Under the pieces are notes generated by a model. The model was not told where the DNA came from and did not search any database. It worked only from the letters and a program-made list of their open reading frames with translations. From Opitutia bacterium (GTDB taxonomy: Bacteria; Verrucomicrobiota; Verrucomicrobiia; Opitutales; Opitutaceae), in the NCBI GenBank assembly GCA_947472765.1, contig CANJCM010000015.1, positions 1 through 64,000 of the forward strand: a stretch of 64,000 nt of DNA. Reading direction: 5' to 3'. The translations under genes were made by a program, and so were the position numbers. Position 1 is the stretch's first letter; the number at the start of each line of letters is the position of its first letter. Shown here one piece after another: positions 18,349 to 28,463 of this stretch.

Positions 18349-18385
18349 CTGACCGGCTACCCTGCCCCGCGCGGATGCCGGTCAG
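18349..18385. other. Inverted repeat between two minus-strand genes
   Basis: Perfect 9-bp arms CTGACCGGC and GCCGGTCAG are separated by 19 bp. It lies between the deoxyhypusine-synthase-like stop (18402) and the DUF255 start (18298). No T-run follows on either strand, so it is not a standard terminator; it may be an attenuating hairpin or an operator. Confidence 0.35.
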
Positions 18386-18401
18386 AATCGGGTTGAGGTA
18401 A

Positions 18402-19448
<1,047 letters not shown>

Positions 19449-19708
19449 GATCACGCAAAGTTGAGGGATAGGCCGGACACTACGAAGCACAAAATGCTCG
19501 AGGGACGAGAATGCGAACCGGCGGTCGCCTTTCCGCACGCTAGTTTATGTTATCTATTGGATTACAAACGCGTATTTCGGGCGTAACCCGGATGCCGCCG
19601 GGCAAAGTGCCGTGGCCGCGGGGGCGATCAATCCGACGGAAAAACGCGATCCCATTGCGCCCGGCGCGCGCCACATGCGCCTTGCTCCCGGGGCCCAATT
19701 GACGGCGA
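19449..19708. promoter_or_regulatory. Divergent intergenic region
   Basis: This 260-bp gap separates the minus-strand deoxyhypusine-synthase-like gene from the plus-strand EamA transporter. Its centre (about 19540-19575, TAGTTTATGTTATCTATTGG) is clearly more A+T-rich than the surroundings and probably holds one or both promoters. No convincing consensus pair can be fixed. Confidence 0.4.
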
Positions 19709-20629
19709 ATGCGGGCAATGTTCGCCGCGTTCCTCGCCGCCTTTTTTTTCGCCCTCAACGGGACCTGTGCGAGCAACAGCCTGCGGGCGAACGGCCCCGT
19801 ATTGGCCAATCTGGGCCGGCTCGCCGTCGCCACCATCGTGCTGGGACTTTTTGCCCACACGGTCGGCCACGGTTTTTCGAGCGCGAGTCTCGGCTGGTTT
19901 GTGCTCAGCGGGGTAATCGGCATGGGCCTGGGTGACTTGGGCGTGTTCGCGGCCCTGCCGTTGCTCGGCTCACGCCTGACCGTCCTTGTCATGCAATGCC
20001 TCGCCGCCCCGCTCGCCGCCCTTGCGGAATGGCTGTGGCTCGGCACCCGGCTGACCTCGGCGCAAGTGCTGTGGGGCCTGCTGATTCTCGGCGGCGTGGC
20101 CGTCGCGATCATGCCGGGAAAGGCGAGCCCGCCCCGCGTCCGCGTGCGGCCGATCGGTTTCGTCTTCGGTTTTATCGCCGCCTGCGGCCAGGGCTTCGGC
20201 GCAGTGGTCAGCCGCAAGGGCGGAATGGTCGCCGCCGCGGCCGGTGAATCGGTTTCAAACGCCATCTTCGGGCTCACCGCCGCCTACCAGCGCATCCTCG
20301 CCGGACTCGTTTTCACCGCCGTCTGGTTCATCGGCGCCCGGCTGCTGCGCCAGCTTCCGACCGGGCCTTCGCCGCTGCCCGGCGAAAAGCGTCCGTCCCG
20401 CGCGTGGCTGCTGGCCAACGGTTTGTCCGGCCCGGTCCTGGGCGTCGGCTCCTATCAATGGGCACTGGCGACCACGCCCGGCGGGATTGTGCTGCCGATC
20501 GCGGCCACCGCACCGCTCCTCGCCATTCCGATCGCCTGGTGGCTGGAAGGCGACCGGCCGTCCCGGCGTTCCATTGCGGGCGGCATCATCGCCGTCAGCG
20601 GGTGCGTGGCTTTGACCCTGGCTCGTTGA
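19709..20629 (+). CDS. EamA/DMT superfamily transporter
   Basis: The 306-residue protein has about ten hydrophobic helices in two five-helix halves (MFAAFLAAFFFALNGTCAS at the start; YQWALATTPGGIVLPIAATAPLLAIPIAW in the second half). These have the conserved small-residue and proline patterns of EamA drug/metabolite exporters. A polar loop (RLLRQLPTGPSPLPGEKRPSR) separates parts of the second half. Substrate cannot be predicted. The ABC-F gene follows 54 bp downstream on the same strand. Confidence 0.85.
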   Translation: MRAMFAAFLAAFFFALNGTCASNSLRANGPVLANLGRLAVATIVLGLFAHTVGHGFSSASLGWFVLSGVIGMGLGDLGVFAALPLLGSRLTVLVMQCLAAPLAALAEWLWLGTRLTSAQVLWGLLILGGVAVAIMPGKASPPRVRVRPIGFVFGFIAACGQGFGAVVSRKGGMVAAAAGESVSNAIFGLTAAYQRILAGLVFTAVWFIGARLLRQLPTGPSPLPGEKRPSRAWLLANGLSGPVLGVGSYQWALATTPGGIVLPIAATAPLLAIPIAWWLEGDRPSRRSIAGGIIAVSGCVALTLAR

Positions 20630-20683
20630 GGCTCAGCCCGCGATTGACGCGGTGCGCGGCCTTCGGTGTGCTGTCCGGTTCCG

Positions 20684-22552
20684 ATGCTCACCATCGCCGA
20701 TATCTCCAAGTCCTATGGCACGCGCGAACTCTTCGCCGAGGTGTCGCTGTTTATTGCGCGCACCGATCGCCTGGGTCTCGTCGGACCGAACGGCGCCGGG
20801 AAGTCCACGCTGTTCAACCTGATCCTCGGCGAGGAAAAGCCCGACAACGGCACGATCGAGTGGGAACGCGGCGCGGACTTCGGCTTCCTGCCGCAGGAAA
20901 GCGCGCCAGCGGGCGACGAAACGATCCTCCACATCGCGACGAGCGGGAAGAAGCTCGAGCCGGACGAGGACAACTACGACATCGACTACACCCTGGAGCC
21001 ACGCGCGAAGAAGATCCTCGCCGGACTCGGCTTCAAGGAGGGCGACGCCGACAAGCTCGCCAAAACGTTTTCCGGCGGCTGGGTCATGCGCGCCCATCTC
21101 GCGCGGCTGCTGGTCGCCGAACCGGCCCTGCTGCTGCTCGACGAGCCGACCAACCATCTCGATCTCGAGGCCCTGCTCTGGTTCCAGGATTACCTGACGC
21201 GCTACCCGGGCGGACTCGTGGTCATTTCCCACGATCGCGCCTTCCTCAACGCTCTCTGCACCGGGATGCTCGAGCTGCGCTCCGGCCGGCTCCACTACTA
21301 CCACGGCAACTACGACAACTTCCTCGCCGAAAAAGAGGCGCGGAAATCACAGCAGGCGGCCGCGTTCAAGAACCAGCAGCGCGAGATCGCCCACCTTCAG
21401 AAGTTCGTCGATCGCTTCGGCGCCAAGGCCTCGATGGCCTCGCGCGCCAAGTCCAAGGAAAAGCAGATCGAGCGGCTCCAGGAAGTCGCCGTCGAGGAGC
21501 CGACCGAGGAGCTCAAGCGGATCAATTTCAAGTTTCCCCAGCCGCCGCGCTCCGGGCTCAAGGTCATCGAACTCGAGCACGTGCAGCAGTCGTATGGTGA
21601 CCACGTCGTCTACCGCGATCTGAACTTCACCGCCGAGCGCGGCCAGCGGCTCGTGCTGGTCGGACCGAACGGCGCGGGCAAATCCACCCTGCTGAAGATT
21701 CTGGCCGGCGTCATCCCGATCCAGGGCGGCACGATGGACCTCGGCAGCAATGTGGTGCCGGGTTACTTCGCCCAAAACCGCCTCGATAACCTGCACGCCA
21801 ACGCGACGGTGTTCGAGAACGTGATGGAGCTCCGCACGAATGAGAACCAGCTCACGGAGCAGCAGGCCCGCGCGATTCTCGGCGCGTTTCTCTTCCGCAA
21901 GGACGACGTGCACAAGCCGGTCTCCGTGCTCTCCGGTGGCGAAAAGTCACGCCTCGCCCTCGCCCGCATTCTCGTCAAGCCGCCCAACCTGCTGCTGATG
22001 GACGAGCCGACGACCCATCTCGACATTCAGTCGATCGATTCGCTGATCGGCGCGCTCAAGGCCTATGAAGGCACGCTGATCTTCATCTCCCACGACGTGC
22101 ACTTCATCCGCGAGCTCGATGCGAACGTGCTCCATGTGCACAGCGGCCGCCTCACGCCGTACGCCGGCAACTACGACTACTACCTCGAGAAGTCCAAGGC
22201 GGGTGACGCCCGCGCCGCGCTCACCGCGACGCTCGGCGACGGCCGGCCGAAGCAGGACAAGACCGCGGCCGTGAAGCGCCCCGCGACGCCGGTCGCGCCG
22301 GTGAAGAAGGCCAGCCCGAACGAGATTCGGAAATTCCGCGAGCACGTGGGACAGCTCGAAAAGAAGGTGGCCGAACTCGAGTCCAAGCAGTCCGACATCA
22401 CCAGCGCGCTCGAGGCGCCGGAGACTTACTCGGACAAGGGCAAGTTTCATCACCTCAATCGCGAGCTCAGCACGATCGTGGACCAGATCACGGCCGCGAC
22501 CGCGGAATGGGAAGATGCGGCCACGAAGCTGGCCGAGATGGAAAAGGACTGA
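20684..22552 (+). CDS. ABC-F family ATPase (ribosome-associated)
   Basis: The ATG at 20684 gives 622 residues beginning MLTIADISKSYG. Two ABC ATPase domains are present. The first has Walker A GPNGAGKST, signature FSGGW and Walker B LLLLDEPTNHLD; the second has GPNGAGKST, LSGGEKSR and LLLMDEPTTHLD. There are no membrane segments. They are joined by a charged linker (about residues 235-290, KEARKSQQAAAFKNQQREIAHLQKFVDRF region), as in Uup/EttA/YdiF proteins that act on translating ribosomes. The C-terminus adds a coiled coil (KFREHVGQLEKKVAELESK), as in the Uup/YheS branch. The exact subfamily is uncertain. Six bp separate its stop from the convergent deoA stop. Confidence 0.93.
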   Translation: MLTIADISKSYGTRELFAEVSLFIARTDRLGLVGPNGAGKSTLFNLILGEEKPDNGTIEWERGADFGFLPQESAPAGDETILHIATSGKKLEPDEDNYDIDYTLEPRAKKILAGLGFKEGDADKLAKTFSGGWVMRAHLARLLVAEPALLLLDEPTNHLDLEALLWFQDYLTRYPGGLVVISHDRAFLNALCTGMLELRSGRLHYYHGNYDNFLAEKEARKSQQAAAFKNQQREIAHLQKFVDRFGAKASMASRAKSKEKQIERLQEVAVEEPTEELKRINFKFPQPPRSGLKVIELEHVQQSYGDHVVYRDLNFTAERGQRLVLVGPNGAGKSTLLKILAGVIPIQGGTMDLGSNVVPGYFAQNRLDNLHANATVFENVMELRTNENQLTEQQARAILGAFLFRKDDVHKPVSVLSGGEKSRLALARILVKPPNLLLMDEPTTHLDIQSIDSLIGALKAYEGTLIFISHDVHFIRELDANVLHVHSGRLTPYAGNYDYYLEKSKAGDARAALTATLGDGRPKQDKTAAVKRPATPVAPVKKASPNEIRKFREHVGQLEKKVAELESKQSDITSALEAPETYSDKGKFHHLNRELSTIVDQITAATAEWEDAATKLAEMEKD

Positions 22553-22558
22553 GGTCCT

Positions 22559-23878
22559 TCAGGCCCCGATCACTTCGCCGACGAGTTCCACTGGAGCAGG
22601 CGGGACATCGCCGACCTGAATCGCCGCGAGCAAACGTTCCGCCGCCTCCCGCGCTGCCTCCTCGGTGCGGGCATGAATCACGCACAACGGATCTCCGGCC
22701 CGGATCGGTTCGCCGATCTTCACGAGACCGGCCACGCCCACGGCCGGATCGACTTGGTCCTCGGCGCGAGCCCGGCCGGCGCCAAGTGACAGTGCGGCCA
22801 GCGCCACGCCCATCGCATCGACATCCGTGATGAATCCGGATCGCGGGGCCGGCAGCGGTCGCTTCACCGGCGCTTGCGGCAGGAGCGAGGGATCGTCTGT
22901 CACCCGCGGATCCCCGTGCTGAGCGACCACCATTTCGCGAAACTTCGCCCACGCGGCTCCGCTGGAAATACTTTGCTCCAGGCGTCGGCGGGCGTCCGCG
23001 CTCGTCGCGGCAACCCCGGCGAGAATCAGCATCTGTTCCCCGAGCGCATAGGTCACTGCCATCGTGTCCGCCGGACCGCGACCGCGCAGGCAATCGATCG
23101 ATTCGGCGACCTCAAGTGCGTTGCCCACCGCGCGGCCCAGCGGCTCGTCCATGGCCGTCAAGACTGCGCGCATCGGCATGCCGGCCGCAGTCGCAACGGC
23201 GACGAGCGCCTGCGCGAGTTCCCTCGCCTTCGCCTTCTCCTTCATGAAGGCGCCGCGGCCGAATTTCACATCGCCCACCAGCACCTGCGTGCCCTCCGCC
23301 AGCTTCTTCGACAGGATGCTCGCACAGATGAGCGGAATGCACTCCACCGTCGCGGTGACATCACGGAGGGAGTAGAGTTTACGGTCCGCAGGCGCGAGCT
23401 GCGCCGTCTGCCCAATCAAGCAGAGCCCGATTTTCTCCACCTGCGTCCGATACTCGTCGAGGGTGAGATTCACCCGGAAGCCCGCAATGGCTTCCAGCTT
23501 GTCGAGCGTGCCGCCGCTGTGACCAAGTCCACGTCCGCTGATCATCGGAACCGCCACACCGCAGGCCGCGGCCATCGGTGCGAGATGCAGCGAGACCTTG
23601 TCGCCCACTCCACCAGTTGAATGTTTGTCCGCGCGTGGCAGCTTCACGTTGTCCAGCCGGGCCACGACACCCGAGTGCATCATCGCCTTCGTCAACGCGG
23701 CGGTTTCCGGCGGTGTCATGCCCCGCAGGAAAATCGCCATCAGCATCGCACTGAGCTGGTAGTCCGCCCAGGAGCCGTCCGTCGCGCCGCGCACGAACGA
23801 AGCGATCTCCGCGTCACTCAGCGTTCCGCCGTCGCGCTTCCGCGCGATGATGTGCTGGGGAAAAACCGGGCCGGACAT
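22559..23878 (-). CDS. deoA: Thymidine/pyrimidine-nucleoside phosphorylase
   Basis: It cleaves thymidine (or uridine) with phosphate to base plus (deoxy)ribose-1-phosphate. The 439-residue protein carries the family signature SGRGLGHSGGTLDKLEAI and the phosphate/nucleoside-binding run KHSTGGVGDKVSL. It also has DVTATVECIPLICASILSKK and the C-terminal beta-hammerhead with GDPLCVIHA. It begins IIARKRDGGTLSDAEI, as DeoA/Pdp proteins do. It stands apart from deoC, which is about 11 kb away, so deoxyribose salvage is split over two loci. Confidence 0.94.
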   Translation of the reverse strand: MSGPVFPQHIIARKRDGGTLSDAEIASFVRGATDGSWADYQLSAMLMAIFLRGMTPPETAALTKAMMHSGVVARLDNVKLPRADKHSTGGVGDKVSLHLAPMAAACGVAVPMISGRGLGHSGGTLDKLEAIAGFRVNLTLDEYRTQVEKIGLCLIGQTAQLAPADRKLYSLRDVTATVECIPLICASILSKKLAEGTQVLVGDVKFGRGAFMKEKAKARELAQALVAVATAAGMPMRAVLTAMDEPLGRAVGNALEVAESIDCLRGRGPADTMAVTYALGEQMLILAGVAATSADARRRLEQSISSGAAWAKFREMVVAQHGDPRVTDDPSLLPQAPVKRPLPAPRSGFITDVDAMGVALAALSLGAGRARAEDQVDPAVGVAGLVKIGEPIRAGDPLCVIHARTEEAAREAAERLLAAIQVGDVPPAPVELVGEVIGA

Positions 23879-23940
23879 TCACCCAATCAACGGGGACGCC
23901 TCCGCCGGCGCAAGTCACCGGCACAGCCCCAGGGCCGCTT

Positions 23941-24060
23941 GTTGAGTCTCGCCGATCAGACTAACAGTACGTTTTGAATCCCTGCCCTCACGGGCAGGGC
24001 CACATTTCAGTCGTGGCCCGCTGTGTGAGTAGCGGGAGGTCTGGACGGGCAAAATGGCTC
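23941..24060. repeat. Dispersed intergenic repeat, family A, copy 2 (inverted)
   Basis: The reverse complement aligns with 13590-13711 over about 120 bp, sharing CTCCCGCT, CTCAC, CAGCGGGCCACG, CTGAAA, GTGGCCCTGCCCGTGAGGGC and TGATCG. The palindrome CCCTGCCCTCACGGGCAGGG is at 23979-23998. It lies upstream of deoA. Confidence 0.85.
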
Positions 24061-24110
24061 AGACCACTACGCGAGCCTCAAATAGTTGAACCGGCGCCGG
24101 CATGACTTGC

Positions 24111-24132
24111 GGGCGCGCACGAAGCGCGCCCC
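24111..24132. repeat. Family B palindrome (GGGCGCGC...GCGCGCCC)
   Basis: GGGCGCGCACGAAGCGCGCCCC abuts the stop codon of the monooxygenase gene. Near-identical palindromes occur at 29478-29501, 58208-58230 and 58283-58306, usually with GGGCGTGGACGAG nearby. Confidence 0.8.
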
Positions 24133-24494
24133 TAAGACTTGGGTGGAGGGGCGTGACTCGTCCCCGACGATCCATAGGCCCGCTCCACGCGAGCGACGCG
24201 GACCTCGTATTCCTCGTACCACGTGTCGCGTCCGGCGCGCTGGGCGTGTCGATGCGCCTCATCGCGTTTCCACGCGAGCAGGGCCGCTTCGTCGCGCCAG
24301 TAGCTCACTGTGATTCCCACGCCGTCGGCACCACGCGCGCTTTCAATGCCGAGGAAACCCTCGTAACGGGATCCGAGGTCGACCATGCGGGCGGACATCT
24401 CCGCATAACCGCGATCACCCGCGGTGCGTCGCGACGAAAAAATCACCGCGTAATACGGCGGCTCCGGAGTGCGGACGAGCGGCGTTGCGCTCAT
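24132..24494 (-). CDS. Antibiotic biosynthesis monooxygenase (ABM) domain protein
   Basis: The ATG at 24494 gives 120 residues, a single dimeric alpha-beta-barrel domain: YYAVIFSSRRT, GYAEMSARMVDLGSRYEGFLGIES, VGITVSYWRDEAALLAWKRDEAHRHAQRAGRDTWYEEYEVRVARVERAYG. The GFLGxES and SYW...W.....H patterns are typical of ABM proteins, many of which are quinol or heme-related oxygenases or of unknown role. It overlaps the upstream methyltransferase by 4 bp (ATGA), so the two are translationally coupled. Confidence 0.88.
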   Translation of the reverse strand: MSATPLVRTPEPPYYAVIFSSRRTAGDRGYAEMSARMVDLGSRYEGFLGIESARGADGVGITVSYWRDEAALLAWKRDEAHRHAQRAGRDTWYEEYEVRVARVERAYGSSGTSHAPPPKS

Positions 24495-25228
24495 GACGCG
24501 CTCCTCCGCAGCACGAGCATCGCGCCGCCACCGACGATGAACTCGTAGTCGACGGCGACGAGTTCGCTGGCCACGCCGGCCGCCTTGAGTTCCCGCCGCA
24601 ACCGGGCGATCCCCGGGTACGGCCGGCCATCGCCGCCGCAAACGGGATTAATCCGGACCTCACCCGCGGAGACGCGCACGAGTTCCCGGCACGCCGCGAC
24701 ATGCCAGTCGAAGTCGAACCGCTCCGACACGAACAGCAGCTGACCGCACAGCACCAAGTCGAAAGTGGCATCGAAGAATGGCAGCCGCGGGAGCACGCCG
24801 CCGACATACCGGCCATGCAGGCAGTGCACCGCGTAGTCCTCGAGAAAACGCTGCGCTGCGCCGTGCCGGTCCGCCTCGGCGTCGGCGAGCGAGCGATAGC
24901 CGGCCGCCTTGAGCCGGTAGATCGACGACCGTGCGCGCATCTGCGCGAACAGACGCGCATAATCGAGCTGCACGTGCCCCGCCAGTTCGGCGGGCGCGGC
25001 GCTGTAGAGCGGATCCACGCCGACGGCGTTGATCCGGCGGGCGCAGGCCTCCGCCACGAACGAGGCGGGGCCGGAGGCGACATCGAGCACGTCGCGGCCG
25101 CGCAGCGTCGCAGGATCGAGCGCGAAGGACGCGGCATATTCGGTGAGCGATCTTCCGAAGAAGGGAATCGCGAGCGGGTCGGGCGGTGCGGGAGGTGTGG
25201 TGGATCTGGCGGGAGCGAGGACGGGCAT
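24491..25228 (-). CDS. SAM-dependent methyltransferase-like protein
   Basis: I choose the ATG at 25228 (MPVLAPAR) because the longer TTG-initiated frame from 25264 would begin at the T-run of a terminator. The 245-residue protein shows a class I methyltransferase fold. Motif I is DVLDVASGPASFVAEA, an acidic post-I position is GVDPLY, and a motif IV-like strand is FDLVLCGQLLFV. Sequence between is helical and Arg-rich. Substrate unknown. It overlaps the ABM protein by 4 bp. Confidence 0.75.
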   Translation of the reverse strand: MPVLAPARSTTPPAPPDPLAIPFFGRSLTEYAASFALDPATLRGRDVLDVASGPASFVAEACARRINAVGVDPLYSAAPAELAGHVQLDYARLFAQMRARSSIYRLKAAGYRSLADAEADRHGAAQRFLEDYAVHCLHGRYVGGVLPRLPFFDATFDLVLCGQLLFVSERFDFDWHVAACRELVRVSAGEVRINPVCGGDGRPYPGIARLRRELKAAGVASELVAVDYEFIVGGGAMLVLRRSAS

Positions 25229-25261
25229 GGCGGGGGTGGGTTGAAAAGGGAGGAATTTGGG

Positions 25262-25294
25262 CAAACAAAAAGCCCGACTCGGATGAGTCGGGCT
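25262..25294 (-). terminator. Rho-independent terminator
   Basis: On the minus strand a perfect 10-bp stem (AGCCCGACTC / GAGTCGGGCT, loop ATCC) is followed by TTTTTGTTT. It ends transcription coming from the coiled-coil gene at 25569-26141 and insulates the methyltransferase downstream. Confidence 0.85.
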
Positions 25295-25568
25295 CGGCGT
25301 GGGAATCAGCGGCCTGGGGCCGCGCGCATTGTTTCAGCGCTTCACCATCGTCGCCGAGCCGACCCGTGCCAGCGTGCGCGTTTACCCGCCGTCATGACGA
25401 CGGAGGCGGAAACGAGGCACTTCATGGCTTGGCTCATTGGGGGCTTCTGATGAGCCCGCGATTCCCCGCGGGCAAGGCGAAACTTTTCCCGGCGCAGGGA
25501 AGCGACGCGCAATTCACGGTGACAAGGCGCCGAGCGCACGAGCGAAAATCCGTGCACCGGCCCCGACC
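25295..25568. other. Intergenic stretch without a convincing gene
   Basis: These 274 bp lie between the terminator and the coiled-coil gene. Short open frames exist on both strands, but none shows family features, a ribosome site or plausible composition. It may be the 3' leader of the coiled-coil transcript or a small RNA region. Confidence 0.4.
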
Positions 25569-26141
25569 TCAGACCGGCTTTTTCTTTCCGAGCAGAACAC
25601 TGCGAGCCATGCGGAACGGAGCTGTCGTCAGCCGCGTCATCGCGGAAATCGTATGCTCGCCAGCGATTGGCTGGGGTTCGGCATCGGGCACCTCGGCGAG
25701 CAGGGACTCGCGTTGCACCACCTCAATTTCCCGCGCGATGACCTGGGTCTCACGCTGCTTCAGCGCCTCGGCCTGACCGTGCAGCATGATGCGTTCGTCC
25801 CGCAGGTGCAGTTGCTCAACCTCGAGGAGCTCCCGGGCGCGATGCAACTTTTCCCACCCCGCCGCCAGGGCCGGATCGTCGGCGAAAGGTGTCCGGCTCG
25901 AGGGCCGAAACGGCGTCACGGTGGCCCGCGCCGCGGCGGGGCGACTCGCCTCAATCTCGGCCTGCAAATTTCTCAATCGCGCCTCGTAGTCGCGCAGGTT
26001 CGCTTCGCGCTCGCGCAGGGCGTCATGATCTTCCTGCAGTCGGCGGCGCTCCTCCGCCAGCGTCGCCGCCCACTTCTCGGCGGAGGGCCGGGCAAGTTTC
26101 AGCACAGGTGAGGACGGAGGGAAGGTAATGGGTGAGTTCAT
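25569..26141 (-). CDS. Coiled-coil protein of unknown function
   Basis: The ATG at 26141 gives 190 residues (MNSPITFPPSSPVLKLARPSAEKW). Residues 25-75 and 105-155 are strongly heptad-like and Arg/Glu/Leu-rich (ERRRLQEDHDALREREANLRDYEARLRNLQAE; EVEQLHLRDERIMLHGQAEALKQRE), separated by a Pro/Thr linker. The C-terminus is basic (RMARSVLLGKKKPV). No signal peptide or membrane segment. The longer frame upstream to 26813 is rejected because it runs antisense-like through the ABC permease. A strong terminator lies downstream. Confidence 0.7.
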   Translation of the reverse strand: MNSPITFPPSSPVLKLARPSAEKWAATLAEERRRLQEDHDALREREANLRDYEARLRNLQAEIEASRPAAARATVTPFRPSSRTPFADDPALAAGWEKLHRARELLEVEQLHLRDERIMLHGQAEALKQRETQVIAREIEVVQRESLLAEVPDAEPQPIAGEHTISAMTRLTTAPFRMARSVLLGKKKPV

Positions 26142-26248
26142 GGTCGTGGACTGATGTCCCCACCCTATCGCTTTTGCTCCGCCCCCGCTACGACCCGGCC
26201 CGGTTTTTACCCGCCGTTTACCGCCGTGCGCACGGCTTTGAAAAAAAT

Positions 26249-27481
26249 TTACGTCCGAAAGATGACATCCTCGCGATTGAACATCCGCACGGCGAGGGCG
26301 AGCGCTCCCGCGGCGTACAGGCAGGTTGAGAAGAAGATGATCGCGAGATACGGCCAGTGCCAGACACCGGAGAGCATCTCCTTGCACGCGAGCGAGAGGT
26401 TGAGCAACGGCACGAAAGCGAGCGTGGTGTTGAGATCGATGCCCGGCAGCATGCCGACGATCGCGGGCATCAACACCACCAGCATCAGCGGACCGAGATA
26501 ACTTTGCGCCTCCTTCGTGCTGCGGGCGAAAAGCGCGATTGTGAATTCTAGGGCGGAAAAAAGCACCGCCACCGGCAGGACCAGCGCGAGGACCCCGAGC
26601 AGTCCAAGCGGCGCAATCATCGGCACATAACCCGAGCCTCCACCCGCTCCCGCCCCGGCCACCGTCGCCTCCGCGCCGCCGTGCATGAGCGCTCCCGTGA
26701 CCATCGCGGTCGCGCCCATCGAGCCGAGCGAAAGCGCCATCGAGGTGAGCGAGCCGGTCAGGACGAGGAGAAATTTTCCCAACACGATTTCGACTCTCGC
26801 CGCCGGGCTGCAAAGGAGCGTCTCCATCGTGCCGCGCTCCTTCTCCCCCGCCGTCACGTCGATGGCCGGGTACATCGCGCCGGTGAAACAGAGGACGATG
26901 ATGAGGTATGGCACGAAGCCGCCGAGCAGATTGCCGCCGACTTTCTCCGGCGGCGCCACATTCCGCCGCGCGAGTTCGAACGGCCGCACCGTGCGGAGCG
27001 GAAGTCCCTTCGCCTCGAGTGTGGCGGCGATCTGCTGCTCGCGAAACTCCCGCACGAAGCGCTCGAGCTCATCCGCCGCAAAACCCGATCGCAGTTCGCC
27101 TTCGTAATGCAGGATCGTCGCGCGCGGCACCTCGCCGAGCCGCAGGGCCGCGGCAAAGTCGGCGGGTAACAGCAGCACCGCGCCCACGACCTTGTCGGCA
27201 ATGAGCTGCTCGTGGCCGGCGCGGGGAGGGACGATTTCAAACCGCCCCAACTTCGCAAGGGAGGCTGCCACCTGCGGGGCATCGTCGCCGCCGACGATCA
27301 TCACGACCGGCTTCTGATCGCGCGCCTTGGCCACCATCTTCGATCCGAGCCCGAGCGTCCCAAAGCTCAGCAAGGGGATGACGAACGTCGGAATGATCAG
27401 GGTGGAGAACAAGGTCCGCCGATCGCGCAGCGCGTCCTTCAGCTCCTTCGCGAACACCGCGAAAACATTGCGCCCGTTCAC
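26249..27481 (-). CDS. ABC-2 type transporter permease (NatB-like)
   Basis: The 410-residue protein has one N-terminal transmembrane helix (TLIIPTFVIPLLSFGTLGLG), a large extracytoplasmic domain (about residues 50-185) and five or six C-terminal helices. It includes the diagnostic ABC-2 segment DVTAGEKERGTMETLLCSPAARVEIVLGKF. This is the topology of NatB/YhaP-type exporters; NatB exports Na+, but relatives have other cargo. It overlaps the ATPase gene by 4 bp and must act with it. Confidence 0.9.
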   Translation of the reverse strand: MNGRNVFAVFAKELKDALRDRRTLFSTLIIPTFVIPLLSFGTLGLGSKMVAKARDQKPVVMIVGGDDAPQVAASLAKLGRFEIVPPRAGHEQLIADKVVGAVLLLPADFAAALRLGEVPRATILHYEGELRSGFAADELERFVREFREQQIAATLEAKGLPLRTVRPFELARRNVAPPEKVGGNLLGGFVPYLIIVLCFTGAMYPAIDVTAGEKERGTMETLLCSPAARVEIVLGKFLLVLTGSLTSMALSLGSMGATAMVTGALMHGGAEATVAGAGAGGGSGYVPMIAPLGLLGVLALVLPVAVLFSALEFTIALFARSTKEAQSYLGPLMLVVLMPAIVGMLPGIDLNTTLAFVPLLNLSLACKEMLSGVWHWPYLAIIFFSTCLYAAGALALAVRMFNREDVIFRT

Positions 27482-28221
27482 GCCGCCACCTCCGCCGTCA
27501 CGAGCTGCACGAAAATCTCCTCCATGTCGCGCTGCCCGGTCCGCGCCGCCAGCTCCGCGAGCGTACCCTCGGCCAGCAGCCGGCCGCCGTGAATGATGCC
27601 CACGCGGTCGCAGACCTTCTCCACTTCGCTCATCACGTGCGTGGAATAGATGACGGTCTTGCCGCGTGCCCGGCAGTCGCGCACGAAGCGGAGCACCGCC
27701 CGCGCCGCCATCACATCGAGGCCGAGGGTCGGTTCGTCGAAAATCATCACGGCCGGATCGTGAATCAGCGTCCGGGCAATCGAGGTCTTCTGCTTCATCC
27801 CGGTCGACAGCGAGTCGCAGCGCCGATCGAGAAAATCATCCATCTCCAGTTCCGCCGCGAGCCGGGTCGTCCGCTGCGCAATCTCAGGCTCGGCCAGGCC
27901 GTGCAACCGGCCGAAATAGGCAATCATCTCGCGCGCCGTCAGCCGTCCATAGAGCGCGGTGCTCGCCGCCAGGAACCCCACCTGCCGCCGCACCGCTTCC
28001 GGTGCCGTGCCGACGTCATGTCCGCCAATCACCGCGGTGCCCGAAGACGGCCGCAGCAGCGTCGCCAGCAATCGCAGCGTTGTCGTCTTCCCGGCGCCGT
28101 TGGCTCCAAGCAGTCCATAGATCTGTCCCGGTTCGACCTGGAACGAAACATCCTGCACCGCGTGAATCGTCCCGCGTTTCCGATCGGCGAAGGTCTTGGA
28201 CAGATGCCGGGCTTCAATCAT
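27478..28221 (-). CDS. ABC transporter ATP-binding protein (NatA-like)
   Basis: The ATG at 28221 gives 247 residues beginning MIEARHLSKTF. It has Walker A GANGAGKTTT, Q-loop region VGFLAASTALYGRLTARE, a signature LSTGMKQK, Walker B VMIFDEPTLGLD and the switch His in STHVMSEVEKVCDRVG. The signature LSTGMKQK is typical of the NatA/DrrA exporter class. Upstream residues of the longer frame are translated repeat sequence. It is followed, with a 4-bp overlap, by the permease, so the pair forms a two-gene operon. Confidence 0.93.
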   Translation of the reverse strand: MIEARHLSKTFADRKRGTIHAVQDVSFQVEPGQIYGLLGANGAGKTTTLRLLATLLRPSSGTAVIGGHDVGTAPEAVRRQVGFLAASTALYGRLTAREMIAYFGRLHGLAEPEIAQRTTRLAAELEMDDFLDRRCDSLSTGMKQKTSIARTLIHDPAVMIFDEPTLGLDVMAARAVLRFVRDCRARGKTVIYSTHVMSEVEKVCDRVGIIHGGRLLAEGTLAELAARTGQRDMEEIFVQLVTAEVAA

Positions 28222-28298
28222 GGGGACCCCGCCAGCAAGCCGAAGCCGGACCCGAAAGCAACAGGGAGCGGCGGCGCGCGGTGACGCGCGCCGCCGCA

Positions 28299-28433
28299 TT
28301 TGAAATTTGAGATCTGAGATTTGGGATGGAATTCGGCATGGGCATTCGCCGTTTGCGGCTTTCCGTTTGCCATTCGTCTTTCGGCACTCGGCATTTGGCA
28401 CTCGGCACTCAGAGGCGCGCGGTTCCTTGTCAG
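28299..28433. repeat. Low-complexity dispersed repeat, family C
   Basis: This holds ATTTGAAATTTGAGATCTGA and GATTTGGGATGG, then short reiterated units (CGTTTGC, CATTCG, GGCACTCGGCATTTGGCACT). The first type recurs at 54455-54652. It sits between divergent genes, so it overlaps their promoter region. Confidence 0.75.
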
Positions 28434-28463
28434 CGCGGTCCCGCAGGCCGTAGCCTCGCCTGG

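Noticed and set aside
26142-26813. Longer version of the 190-residue coiled-coil protein
   Set aside because: The added part overlaps the ABC permease C-terminus in another frame and has shadow composition.
28222-28401. N-terminal extension of the ABC ATPase
   Set aside because: It translates repeat sequence and would place 60 unrelated residues before the normal MIEARHLSKTF start.
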